Part shown: piece after piece, positions 1 through 6,454 of the stretch
Layout: each line of letters opens with the position of its first letter
Numbering within the stretch: position 1 is the stretch's first letter
Assembly: GCA_934437695.1 (NCBI GenBank)
Contig: CAKSAW010000050.1
Coordinates: 1-8,663, forward strand
Direction: 5' to 3'
DNA length: 8,663 nucleotides
From: an uncultured Blautia sp.
GTDB lineage: Bacteria > Bacillota > Clostridia > Lachnospirales > Lachnospiraceae
Program-made: the position numbers and the translations under genes
The notes under the pieces: model-generated
Told to the model about the DNA's origin: nothing
Databases searched by the model: none
Seen by the model: only the letters and a program-made list of their open reading frames with translations

Positions 1-189
1 GAGGTCTATCAACTGTTTTATATCAATCCCCTTGCCTTCATAGTGATTGAAGTTCATAGTATCCCCATCCGGATTCAATGCCTTTACCAGATTCTGTTTA
101 TACTGTTGTTTCAGATACGCTTCCTCCCCATAGAGAAGATACACCTGTCTAAAATTTCCCGATTTAATGTCTGCCTGTATGTTTTTCAA
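1..189 (-). CDS. holA: DNA polymerase III delta subunit, N-terminal 63 residues (runs off window)
   Basis: This is the beginning of HolA, the delta subunit of the clamp-loader complex, which opens the beta sliding clamp and helps load it on primed DNA in the cytoplasm. The visible protein begins MKNIQADIKSGNF and continues with VYLLYGEEAYLKQQY, the characteristic first strand and helix of the delta AAA+-like domain. The frame is open to base 1, so roughly four fifths of a usual protein of about 330 residues is missing. The start is TTG at 187-189: an in-frame TGA lies upstream with no ATG or GTG between, and an AGGAG ribosome site sits 7 bases before the TTG. The next in-frame ATG is about 44 residues inside the conserved region. 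Identification rests on recognised N-terminal sequence plus the known closeness of holA to comEC in Firmicutes, although here four nad genes lie between them. Confidence 0.85.
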   Translation of the reverse strand, partial: MKNIQADIKSGNFRQVYLLYGEEAYLKQQYKQNLVKALNPDGDTMNFNHYEGKGIDIKQLIDL

Positions 190-334
190 TTTTCTACTCC
201 TGGCTGTTTTATCTGTAACTGTTCAGCAACCTGTCTTTCTATTCACAGATACAAAGATACCAGACTGCGGAACAGCTACTTTCATTGTATCAATTTCATC
301 ACATAATAGCCAGCAGAAATTTTCAGGTTCTTAT
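190..334. other. Intergenic gap between nadA and holA, no clear terminator or promoter
   Basis: These 145 bases separate the nadA stop from the holA start. I looked for a GC-rich hairpin followed by a T run on the minus strand and found none. The only inverted repeat is a weak 7-bp pair, GATACAA at 248-254 and TTGTATC at 285-291, with a 30-base loop and no T tract. A TACAAT hexamer (minus strand, about 285-290) resembles a -10 box but has no good -35 partner at 16-18 bp. The gap may hold a holA promoter too weak to recognise, or the nad transcript may continue into holA. Plus-strand reading frames that cross this gap overlap holA and nadA and show no protein family, so they were not called. 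Confidence 0.6.
197..201 (-). promoter_or_regulatory. Ribosome binding site of holA
   Basis: AGGAG on the minus strand, 7 bases before the TTG codon at 187-189. It decides the start, because this frame has no ATG or GTG between the upstream stop and the TTG. Confidence 0.75.
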
Positions 335-1252
335 TCAGCCGCCCAGTTCTACCATCCTGTTGATGCATCTTCCTGCACCTTCCATAACATTCTCAGGAAG
401 GATTATCTCCTCTCCTCCCTGTCCTTTCAGACAGTTATAGATGTCCATTAAGGTAGTAACCTTCATATTCATACAGGTAAGCTGCACTGCAACTGGATAG
501 AATTTCTTATCCGGACATTCAAACTGAAGATGCTCCACAATGCTGTTTTCTGTTCCGATGATAAATTCTTTATGTTCCGATTTCTTTGCAAAGTCCATGA
601 TCCCTGTGGTGGAACCTACGAAATCAGCCTGCTCCACTACTTCCTGACGACATTCCGGGTGTACCAGGAAAAGTGCATCCGGATGTGCTGCCTTAGCTTT
701 TTCCACATCTTTTGCACTGACCACTATATGTCTCGGACATCCGCCTTTATAAAATGCAAAGGTTTTCTCCGGAAGTTTTTCTGCCACATAATGTCCCAGA
801 TTAGGATCCGGAATAAATAAAATCTTATCCTCTTCCATTTTTCTGCAGATCTCAACTGCAGATGAGGAAGTAACGCATACATCACATTCTGTTTTCAGTT
901 CTGAAGTTGTATTGATATAGGCAACAACTGCATAATCCGGATACTGCGCTTTTAATTCACGAAGACCTTCAAGATCAAGCTGTTCTGCCATCGGACAGCC
1001 GGCCACTGGATTTGCCAGCCATACTCTCTTATCAGGACTTAAGATTTTACAGGTTTCCGCCATAAAACGAACACCGCACATGATCACGCCTCTGCAGTCT
1101 CTTTTGGCTGCCTGCACACTCAGACCATAGGAATCTCCTGTATAATCTGCAACTTCCAGAATCTCCTGACCCTGATATGCATGTGCAAGGATACAGATAT
1201 CCTGTTCTTTTTTCATTCGCAGGATTTCCTGCTGAATTTCTGCTATTGTCAT
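335..1252 (-). CDS. nadA: Quinolinate synthase NadA, [4Fe-4S] enzyme
   Basis: NadA condenses iminoaspartate (from NadB) with dihydroxyacetone phosphate to quinolinate, the committed step of de novo NAD synthesis, in the cytoplasm. The 305-residue product is the normal length of the compact NadA form. The three cysteines expected to hold the oxygen-sensitive [4Fe-4S] cluster are visible: C86 in AGCPMAE, C172 in KGGCPRH and C260 in LTCMNMK, one per pseudo-repeat domain. Other hallmarks are GDSYGLS near residues 39-45, CGVRFMAET at 59-67, TSSSAV at 128-133 and the active-site HPECR at 198-202. The ATG at 1250-1252 has an AAGGA ribosome site 9 bases upstream and follows the niaR stop by 45 bp, so it is the last gene of nadB-nadC-niaR-nadA. 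It should be repressed by NiaR through the operator before nadB. Nothing suggests damage. Confidence 0.97.
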   Translation of the reverse strand: MTIAEIQQEILRMKKEQDICILAHAYQGQEILEVADYTGDSYGLSVQAAKRDCRGVIMCGVRFMAETCKILSPDKRVWLANPVAGCPMAEQLDLEGLRELKAQYPDYAVVAYINTTSELKTECDVCVTSSSAVEICRKMEEDKILFIPDPNLGHYVAEKLPEKTFAFYKGGCPRHIVVSAKDVEKAKAAHPDALFLVHPECRQEVVEQADFVGSTTGIMDFAKKSEHKEFIIGTENSIVEHLQFECPDKKFYPVAVQLTCMNMKVTTLMDIYNCLKGQGGEEIILPENVMEGAGRCINRMVELGG

Positions 1253-1297
1253 TTTCTAAATTCCTTCTTAGTATTGTATGTTGTTTTTATATTTTCC

Positions 1298-1840
1298 CTA
1301 TTCCTGCTGTTCCTTTTCCCAGGGCTGAAGCGGTGCAAGAAAGCCCGCCTTCTCCAGCTGTTCTCCGATCAGATCCAATCGTTCCTGACTGGCAGCTTCT
1401 ACCAGATGATAGTGATATCCGGAGGTCGCATTGCTTAACACAGTAGAATGACTGCTGTTGATCGCCTGGACAAACTCGTTTACATCCTGTCTGGAACGGA
1501 TATCCATCTCCGCACTGACGCGCCCATAAACTCTGTGGCTGATACTGATATTTTTCACCCTGCCGCCACAGTCCACGATCAGGTTCAGTTCTTCTGCAGC
1601 CTCCTCCTGTCCGTGTCGTACCTTAAATTCTCTGGTACAGGCAATATCTTTATCCTGCTGCAGCACATATCCTCTGGTGGTAGACAGAATTCCCGGTGTT
1701 GAAGCACGTATCACTGCCATATCCTGCACGATCACCTGTCTGCTTACTCCGAACTGCGATGCCAATGCCCTTGCAGCCACAGGTTTCTCCGCCTGATTAA
1801 GTAACTTTAATATCTCAGTTCTTCTCTGAGCAGTATTCAT
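1298..1840 (-). CDS. niaR: NiaR-type transcriptional repressor of NAD synthesis (HTH + 3H domain)
   Basis: NiaR (YrxA family) represses niacin uptake and de novo NAD genes, with nicotinic acid as known co-repressor. I take the start as ATG at 1838-1840, giving 180 residues, because GAAAGGA lies 8 bases before it; the frame extends 15 codons further to 1885 but that extension has no ribosome site and is unlike the family. Residues 5-60 form a winged helix-turn-helix (RRTEILKLL, then VAARALASQFGVSRQVIVQD as the HTH, and GYVL ending the wing). Residues 70-172 are the 3H domain. H76, E84, H143 and H145 (GYHYH) fall at the spacing of the metal-binding residues known in the Thermotoga homologue, so the metal and effector site looks intact. 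Encoded inside the operon it probably controls, it should be autoregulated. The perfect palindrome before nadB is its likely target. Confidence 0.94.
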   Translation of the reverse strand: MNTAQRRTEILKLLNQAEKPVAARALASQFGVSRQVIVQDMAVIRASTPGILSTTRGYVLQQDKDIACTREFKVRHGQEEAAEELNLIVDCGGRVKNISISHRVYGRVSAEMDIRSRQDVNEFVQAINSSHSTVLSNATSGYHYHLVEAASQERLDLIGEQLEKAGFLAPLQPWEKEQQE

Positions 1841-1848
1841 GTTTTTCA

Positions 1849-1855
1849 TCCTTTC
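1849..1855 (-). promoter_or_regulatory. Ribosome binding site setting the niaR start
   Basis: GAAAGGA on the minus strand, 8 bases before the ATG at 1838-1840. The internal ATG three codons upstream overlaps this site and so is a poor candidate. This supports the 180-residue form rather than the longer open frame to 1885. Confidence 0.7.
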
Positions 1856-1876
1856 TTCATGATATATCAGATACAT

Positions 1877-1908
1877 GCGGATCACTTCTCTGCAGAAGCA
1901 GATCCCGC
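1877..1908 (-). other. Stem-loop in the nadC-niaR gap
   Basis: An interrupted inverted repeat fills much of the 77-bp gap between nadC and niaR. On the minus strand the outer arms are GCGGGATC and GATCCGC (one bulged base); the inner arms CTTCT and AGAAG close a four-base loop GCAG. No run of T follows, so it does not look like an ordinary intrinsic terminator. It may act on mRNA stability or processing, or slightly reduce expression of niaR and nadA relative to nadBC. The pairing is seen in the sequence; the role is inference. Confidence 0.5.
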
Positions 1909-1917
1909 AGTTCTATA

Positions 1918-2769
1918 TTATATTGCATGAAGATTTTTCATGGAAATATCAAGGATCGGAGCTGAATGTGTCAGCGCACCGCTGGAAACAAAATCTACAC
2001 CTGTTTCCAGGATTTTTGCAATATTTTCCTTTGTGATATTTCCGGAGCATTCTGTCTGTGCCCGTCCTGCAATCAGTTCCACAGCTTCTTTCATCATTTC
2101 AGGTGTCATATTGTCAAGCATAATAATATCAGCACCTGCTTCTACAGCTTCCTTTACCTGATCCATAGATTCTACTTCAATCTCGATCTTACGGACAAAT
2201 GGTGCATATTCCTTTGCCATAGCCACTGCCTTTGCCACACTTCCCGCTGCTCCGATATGGTTATCCTTAAGGAGTACACCGTCAGAAAGATTATATCTGT
2301 GGTTACATCCACCACCTACACGTACAGCATATTTTTCAAAAACACGGCAGTTAGGTGTTGTCTTTCTGGTATCCAGAAGTGTTACCTTGCTTCCTTCCAG
2401 AAGTTTTGAGACCTGATTTGTATAAGTAGCAATACCGCTCATTCTCTGAAGATAATTCAGGGCAACTCTCTCTCCTGAAAGCAGAACGCGGATATCTCCT
2501 GTCACTGTTCCAAGAAGATCACCTTTCTTAACTGCATCTCCGTCTTTAAAATTAAAAATGATTTCTGTTTTCTCATCCAGAATCTGGAATACTCTTGCGT
2601 ACACATCCAGTCCGGCAATAATTCCATCTTCTTTTGCGATAAGATCTACAGTTCCTTTTACTTCGCCTGGCATAACTGCATTTGTGGAGACGTCCTCACT
2701 TGTAATATCCTCCTCAAGCGCCATACGGATCAGCTTATCTGCCTGCATTTTCATTGTAATACTATTCAT
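1918..2769 (-). CDS. nadC: Nicotinate-nucleotide pyrophosphorylase (carboxylating), quinolinate phosphoribosyltransferase
   Basis: NadC transfers phosphoribose from PRPP to quinolinate with loss of CO2, giving nicotinate mononucleotide, which NadD and NadE (not in this window) would take to NAD. At 283 residues it is full length. The N-terminal open-faced domain covers about residues 8-115 with IAKEDGIIAGL and SGERVALNYLQRMSGIAT. The barrel domain carries LDTRKTTP (132-139), the GGGCNHR loop (152-158), LLKDNH (166-171), EIEVE (196-200), MLDNM (217-221), SGNI (242-245) and SSGALTHSAP (262-271), which together form the quinolinate and PRPP site. Its ATG at 2767-2769 overlaps the end of nadB by 8 bp, so the two are probably translationally coupled. 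The nearest good ribosome site, GAAAGGAT at 2781-2788, is rather far (about 12-13 bases), but an in-frame TGA just upstream excludes an earlier start. Confidence 0.97.
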   Translation of the reverse strand: MNSITMKMQADKLIRMALEEDITSEDVSTNAVMPGEVKGTVDLIAKEDGIIAGLDVYARVFQILDEKTEIIFNFKDGDAVKKGDLLGTVTGDIRVLLSGERVALNYLQRMSGIATYTNQVSKLLEGSKVTLLDTRKTTPNCRVFEKYAVRVGGGCNHRYNLSDGVLLKDNHIGAAGSVAKAVAMAKEYAPFVRKIEIEVESMDQVKEAVEAGADIIMLDNMTPEMMKEAVELIAGRAQTECSGNITKENIAKILETGVDFVSSGALTHSAPILDISMKNLHAI

Positions 2770-4051
2770 GACTTTTTCTCATCCTTTCAATTTCTCTTAA
2801 TACGGTTTCGTGATAGCCATTCAGCAATTCCTCTCTGCTGTCATATATTTTCATATCAATCGCATCTGCTCTCACATAATCCGGTGTCTGTCCAAATATC
2901 ATATCATCTGCAGCCTTTCTTGCAAAGACCAGAGATTCCAGAAGTGAATTACTTGCCAGACGGTTTTTTCCGTGGACACCATTACAGCTTGTCTCTCCGC
3001 ATGCATAAAGTCCGTTCATGGAAGTCCTGCTTCCCAGATTCACCTTGATTCCGCCCATAAAATAATGCTGGGCAGGAACAACAGGGATAGGTTCTTTTCT
3101 TGGGTCAAAACCTTCCTCCAGACACTGCTCGTAAATATGAGGAAAATGTTCCATGATCGTTTTTTCTCCAAGAGGACGCATATCTTCCCATACAAACTCT
3201 GTTCCATCCTTTTCCATCTGTGCAAAGATCTTCTGGCTCAGAATATCTCTTGGCTGTAACTCACTGGTAAAGCGCTGTCCGTTTTTATCGTACAGAAAAG
3301 CTCCTTCACCTCTGACTGATTCTGAGATCAGGAAACGACGTCCCGGCTTTTTGGAATACAGAGTAGTTGGATGAATCTGGATATAATCCAGATTTTCCAT
3401 TTTCACATGATGTTTCATGGCAATTCCCAGTCCATCTCCTGCTATATGTGAAAAATTGGTGGAATTTTTGAAAAGTCCGCCGATTCCGCCACAGGCAAGG
3501 ACTACATATTGAGAATATACCGGAAATGCCTGATCATTCTGATCCATAACAATAATTCCACATACAGTATTATCTTTGGAGATCAGATCTACCATTGTCA
3601 TATACTCACAGATTTCTATATTTTCTTTTGTCTTCGCAACATTCAAAAGTGTCTGTGTGATCTCTTTTCCTGTAATATCCTCATGAAAAAGAATTCTTGG
3701 CTGGGAGTGTGCCCCTTCTCTGGTAAATGCCAGATTTCCCAGACCATCTCTGGTAAAATCCACATGATAACGCAACAGATCTCTGATAATATCATTGGAA
3801 CTGCGGATCATCAGGTCTACTGCTCTTTTATCATTTTCATAATGTCCCGCTCTCATAGTATCTTCAAAAAAATTCTCATAATCATCTTCGCCGCGCAGCA
3901 TACAGATTCCACCCTGGGCAAGAAAAGAATCTGACTGATCTGCCTCCTGCTTTGTAATAAGCAGAATTTTCATTTTCTCCGGAAGATTCAGTGCACAGTA
4001 CAGTCCGGCTGCTCCTGTTCCCACAATAATGGCGTCATAATGTTCTTTCAT
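2762..4051 (-). CDS. nadB: L-aspartate oxidase NadB, short form without the usual C-terminal domain
   Basis: NadB is the flavoenzyme that oxidises L-aspartate to iminoaspartate, handed on to NadA. The FAD-binding dinucleotide fold begins at residue 6 with DAIIVGTGAAGLYCA. Further fumarate-reductase/succinate-dehydrogenase superfamily motifs are AQGGI (45-49), TREGAHSQPRILFHEDITG (110-128), IQIHPT (224-229), ESVRGEGAFL (244-253), AQHYFMGGI (327-335) and LYACGETSCNGVHGKNRLAS with NSLLESLVFA (348-377). The candidate active-site residues H227, R247 and H329 are present. At 429 residues it stops shortly after the FAD domain closes; the well-studied E. coli enzyme is about 540 residues and has an extra helical C-terminal domain. 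In an anaerobe the electron acceptor is likely fumarate rather than oxygen (inference). The ATG has GAGG at 4060-4063. It is first in its operon, behind a NiaR-type operator and strong promoter. The stop overlaps the nadC start. Confidence 0.96.
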   Translation of the reverse strand: MKEHYDAIIVGTGAAGLYCALNLPEKMKILLITKQEADQSDSFLAQGGICMLRGEDDYENFFEDTMRAGHYENDKRAVDLMIRSSNDIIRDLLRYHVDFTRDGLGNLAFTREGAHSQPRILFHEDITGKEITQTLLNVAKTKENIEICEYMTMVDLISKDNTVCGIIVMDQNDQAFPVYSQYVVLACGGIGGLFKNSTNFSHIAGDGLGIAMKHHVKMENLDYIQIHPTTLYSKKPGRRFLISESVRGEGAFLYDKNGQRFTSELQPRDILSQKIFAQMEKDGTEFVWEDMRPLGEKTIMEHFPHIYEQCLEEGFDPRKEPIPVVPAQHYFMGGIKVNLGSRTSMNGLYACGETSCNGVHGKNRLASNSLLESLVFARKAADDMIFGQTPDYVRADAIDMKIYDSREELLNGYHETVLREIERMRKSHE

Positions 4052-4059
4052 ATTTTTTT

Positions 4060-4063
4060 CCTC
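4060..4063 (-). promoter_or_regulatory. Ribosome binding site of nadB
   Basis: GAGG followed by an A-rich stretch of eight bases and the ATG at 4049-4051. It is the only purine-rich site in the short leader and agrees with the FAD fold starting at residue 6. Confidence 0.65.
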
Positions 4064-4100
4064 ACATCGGTATCAGGTCTGATTTATTTTTGTCTGTGCA

Positions 4101-4129
4101 ATTATACTACCCAGATATACAGGTGTCAA
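4101..4129 (-). promoter_or_regulatory. Sigma-A promoter of the nadB-nadC-niaR-nadA operon
   Basis: On the minus strand, a perfect -35 TTGACA (4124-4129) and perfect -10 TATAAT (4101-4106) are separated by 17 bp. Transcription should start near 4093-4095, leaving a leader of about 43 bases before the nadB ATG. The -35 box lies within the palindromic operator, which explains how such a strong promoter could be silenced. Confidence 0.9.
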
Positions 4130-4143
4130 GACACCTGTATATC
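4114..4143. promoter_or_regulatory. Perfect 30-bp palindrome, probable NiaR operator
   Basis: Two perfect 14-base arms, GATATACAGGTGTC and GACACCTGTATATC, flank a central AA (TT on the minus strand). The core, ACAGGTGTC and its inverse around a 2-bp centre, resembles as I remember it the palindromic NiaR box of Firmicutes; I could not compare it with a consensus. Its place over the -35 box of the nad operon, which itself encodes NiaR, makes NiaR the obvious ligand. Bound repressor would block RNA polymerase. The symmetry is seen directly; the protein partner is inferred. Confidence 0.85.
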
Positions 4144-4155
4144 ATTATGACAATA

Positions 4156-6417
4156 TTATTTACAGATGGTAACAGCCCCACAATCTCTGGTGATAAGCAC
4201 TCTGCTTCCGCTGTCCTTCAGACGTTTCAATGTATCAGGGGACGGATGTCCGTAAGTATTCGTAGCAGAACAGGAAATAACAGCTAATTCCGGTCTGGTT
4301 ATTTCCAGAAAATTTGCTCCTGTGGAATATCCGGATCCATGATGGGCAGTTTTCAGGAAATCCACATCTTCCAGCAAGCCATTCTCTATCAGCTTTTTTT
4401 CTGTTTCCATTCCGATATCTCCTGTAAACAGCCCTCTAAAATTTCTGCTTATCATTTCCAGTACCATTGCATCCTCATTAACCTCTTCCCCGGAAGCATC
4501 GGACTGAGGCCATAAAACCTTCAGTCTGGTGCTTCCGTATCTGATCTCATCTCCTGATTTCACAGTAAGTATCCGCACTCCTGCTGCTTCTGCCAGTTCT
4601 GTCAGTTCCTGATAATTTTTGTTGTCCTGAACATCATGCCAGTCCGGAAGAAACAGGTTTTCTATCTCCAGACAGATCAGATCCTTTTCGCTGAATTCCA
4701 GAAGCTGCCTTACTCCACTGATATGGTCTTCGTCTGTATGGGAAATATAAATTCCGTCAAGTCTGGAAATCCCTCTGCTTTTCAGATAAGGGAGCAGTTG
4801 GTATCTTCCCAGCTCTTTCTTATTTGTACTGCCTCCATCGATAAGGATATTCCATCGATTTTCAATTTCCACTACAATTCCATCACCCTGTCCCACATCC
4901 AGACATGCGATACGAAAATCTTCCCGGGGCTTATAACCGATCAGCAGCAATGCCAGACATATCAGGCCTGTGCCTGCAGTCCTGATTCTCCACATATGTA
5001 AGCAGGTCCTGTTTTTATTCTGTTTTGCACATTCCTTTCGGGATAGAGCTATATATATCCACAATGTTCCTCCAAAAATCAGATAATAAACCACAATCTG
5101 CCACACTTCCGGCTTTCCGCCTGTCCAGGTACAAAATGGAATTTTTCCCAACATCACTGTCAGAAATTCGTATCCCTTCAAAATGACCCTGCCCGGAACA
5201 GCAGCCCAGAATGCGCCCTTTACAGTAAATAATCCCAACAGCGCACCTGCAGTTCCGCTTCCCAGCACAATTCCCACTGTAGGCAACACCAACAGATTCA
5301 AAAAAATCCCCAGCATTGATACCTCTCCGTAAAACCATAGTATCACCGGAAGAGTTGTCAGCTGTACAACTCCTGACGCCAGAAATGCCTGCAAAATTTT
5401 ATCTCTGATTCCTTGATTTCCCCCTGCCTCACCTTTTTTCTTCCTGTCTGATACCTTCATACTTTCCAGTACCAACGGCCAGACACACCCAACACCTGCA
5501 ACAGAGCCAAATGACAACAGGAATCCTCCATCCAACAGATATGCCGGATTCTCTGTCAATATCAGAATTGCAGCAACAGCCATACCTGTAGGCATGTCAT
5601 AAATCCTCCCTGCAATTTTTGCGCCCACTGAGAGCAGAAACATGCACACAGCACGCATGGTAGAGACTCCCCCTCCGGTCATCATCCCATACTGGAGCAT
5701 GATCACCAGCGACAATAATCCTGCAGGCCAGATGCCCAACCCGATTTTTTTCAGCAGATTATACAGTCCCATTCCCAGAAGACTGATATGAAGCCCGGAA
5801 ATCGCAAGGATATGGATAATCCCGGCCATCTGATAGCGCATCTTCAGCTCAGGATCCAGATTTGTTTTATCGCCAAGCACGATTGCCTCAAATGCCCCTG
5901 CTTCCTTTCCGCAGGTATTCTCCAGAATATCTGTAAATTTCTGCCTCATATCTATCAGAAATTGTCCGTATTTCCAATGATCCCGGGAGCGTTTCTTTAT
6001 CATCCCTTTTTTCATAATATAATAAATACGCTGGCATGCAAAATATGCCCGGCTGTCAAACTCGCCTGGATTTGTGGGGCTTTGCACCTCCTCCAGCTTT
6101 CCGGACACCAGAATAAGACTTCCTGCCAGAAGTCTGCTGTCACTTTTCTGTTTTAAATAAACCTTTACATTATTAATGGAAACTTTTTCAGAATTGTAAA
6201 TAAGATAAGTATTTTTCAGATATACAGATTGAAAGTCTTCATTTTCCTGGCACCTTACCACCTCCCCGCAGATGGTGGATTCCGGGTGCTTTTCGATCCA
6301 TGTCTGCACAGACTGCGGCAGCGGATTCCCCCTTATCAGGGAAAACCCAAGCCAGTCTGTCAAACACAGAAAAACAACCAGAAGCAGGCACAGGATACAC
6401 ACAGGGCGTCTCCTCAC
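4156..6417 (-). CDS. comEC: ComEC/Rec2 DNA uptake channel with C-terminal metallo-beta-lactamase domain
   Basis: ComEC is the membrane channel that brings single-stranded DNA into the cytoplasm during natural transformation. The 753-residue product has the full architecture: an N-terminal membrane segment (about 8-26), an external OB-like domain (about 46-140, ending with the typical NPGEFD at 116-121), the multi-pass competence domain (about 175-460) with the hallmark HILAISGLHIS at 202-212, another membrane segment near 481-495, then a metallo-beta-lactamase-like domain (about 500-745). The latter has DVGQGD (507-512), the HxDxDH metal motif at 560-565, TGD (665-667), AHHGS (691-695) and YGHPS (722-726), so the predicted nuclease site is intact. 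The start is GTG at 6415-6417, supported by AAAGGAGG 7 bases upstream. It follows the GerMN lipoprotein gene closely. No comEA or other competence gene is visible nearby, so actual competence cannot be inferred. Confidence 0.95.
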   Translation of the reverse strand: MRRRPVCILCLLLVVFLCLTDWLGFSLIRGNPLPQSVQTWIEKHPESTICGEVVRCQENEDFQSVYLKNTYLIYNSEKVSINNVKVYLKQKSDSRLLAGSLILVSGKLEEVQSPTNPGEFDSRAYFACQRIYYIMKKGMIKKRSRDHWKYGQFLIDMRQKFTDILENTCGKEAGAFEAIVLGDKTNLDPELKMRYQMAGIIHILAISGLHISLLGMGLYNLLKKIGLGIWPAGLLSLVIMLQYGMMTGGGVSTMRAVCMFLLSVGAKIAGRIYDMPTGMAVAAILILTENPAYLLDGGFLLSFGSVAGVGCVWPLVLESMKVSDRKKKGEAGGNQGIRDKILQAFLASGVVQLTTLPVILWFYGEVSMLGIFLNLLVLPTVGIVLGSGTAGALLGLFTVKGAFWAAVPGRVILKGYEFLTVMLGKIPFCTWTGGKPEVWQIVVYYLIFGGTLWIYIALSRKECAKQNKNRTCLHMWRIRTAGTGLICLALLLIGYKPREDFRIACLDVGQGDGIVVEIENRWNILIDGGSTNKKELGRYQLLPYLKSRGISRLDGIYISHTDEDHISGVRQLLEFSEKDLICLEIENLFLPDWHDVQDNKNYQELTELAEAAGVRILTVKSGDEIRYGSTRLKVLWPQSDASGEEVNEDAMVLEMISRNFRGLFTGDIGMETEKKLIENGLLEDVDFLKTAHHGSGYSTGANFLEITRPELAVISCSATNTYGHPSPDTLKRLKDSGSRVLITRDCGAVTICK

Positions 6418-6424
6418 TCTTGCT

Positions 6425-6432
6425 CCTCCTTT
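6425..6432 (-). promoter_or_regulatory. Ribosome binding site setting the comEC GTG start
   Basis: AAAGGAGG on the minus strand, 7 bases before the GTG at 6415-6417. An ATG at 6437-6439 lies in another frame and leads to an unrelated short product, so GTG is preferred. Confidence 0.8.
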
Positions 6433-6454
6433 TATTCATAACTAATCTCTTTGG

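Noticed and set aside
43..451. Two overlapping plus-strand reading frames at 43-306 and 167-451
   Set aside because: They lie antisense to holA, the gap and the end of nadA, have no recognisable family or ribosome site, and the minus-strand readings are clear.
1253..1300. TACAAT hexamer upstream of nadA as an internal promoter
   Set aside because: No -35-like hexamer at 16-18 bp; the gap is better read as a simple intra-operon spacer with a ribosome site.
1841..1885. N-terminal extension of NiaR (15 extra residues)
   Set aside because: No ribosome site for the upstream ATGs; GAAAGGA fits the ATG at 1838-1840 and gives the family's normal 180-residue length and metal-site spacing.
3509..3934. 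Plus-strand frame of 141 codons
   Set aside because: Entirely antisense to the well-supported nadB; cysteine/isoleucine-rich composition typical of a shadow frame, no motif.
5788..6156. Plus-strand frame of 122 codons
   Set aside because: Antisense to the membrane part of comEC, no domain recognised and no start signal.
4156..6417. ComEC as evidence of active natural transformation
   Set aside because: The gene is intact, but comEC is kept in many bacteria not known to be competent and no other competence gene lies in the window.
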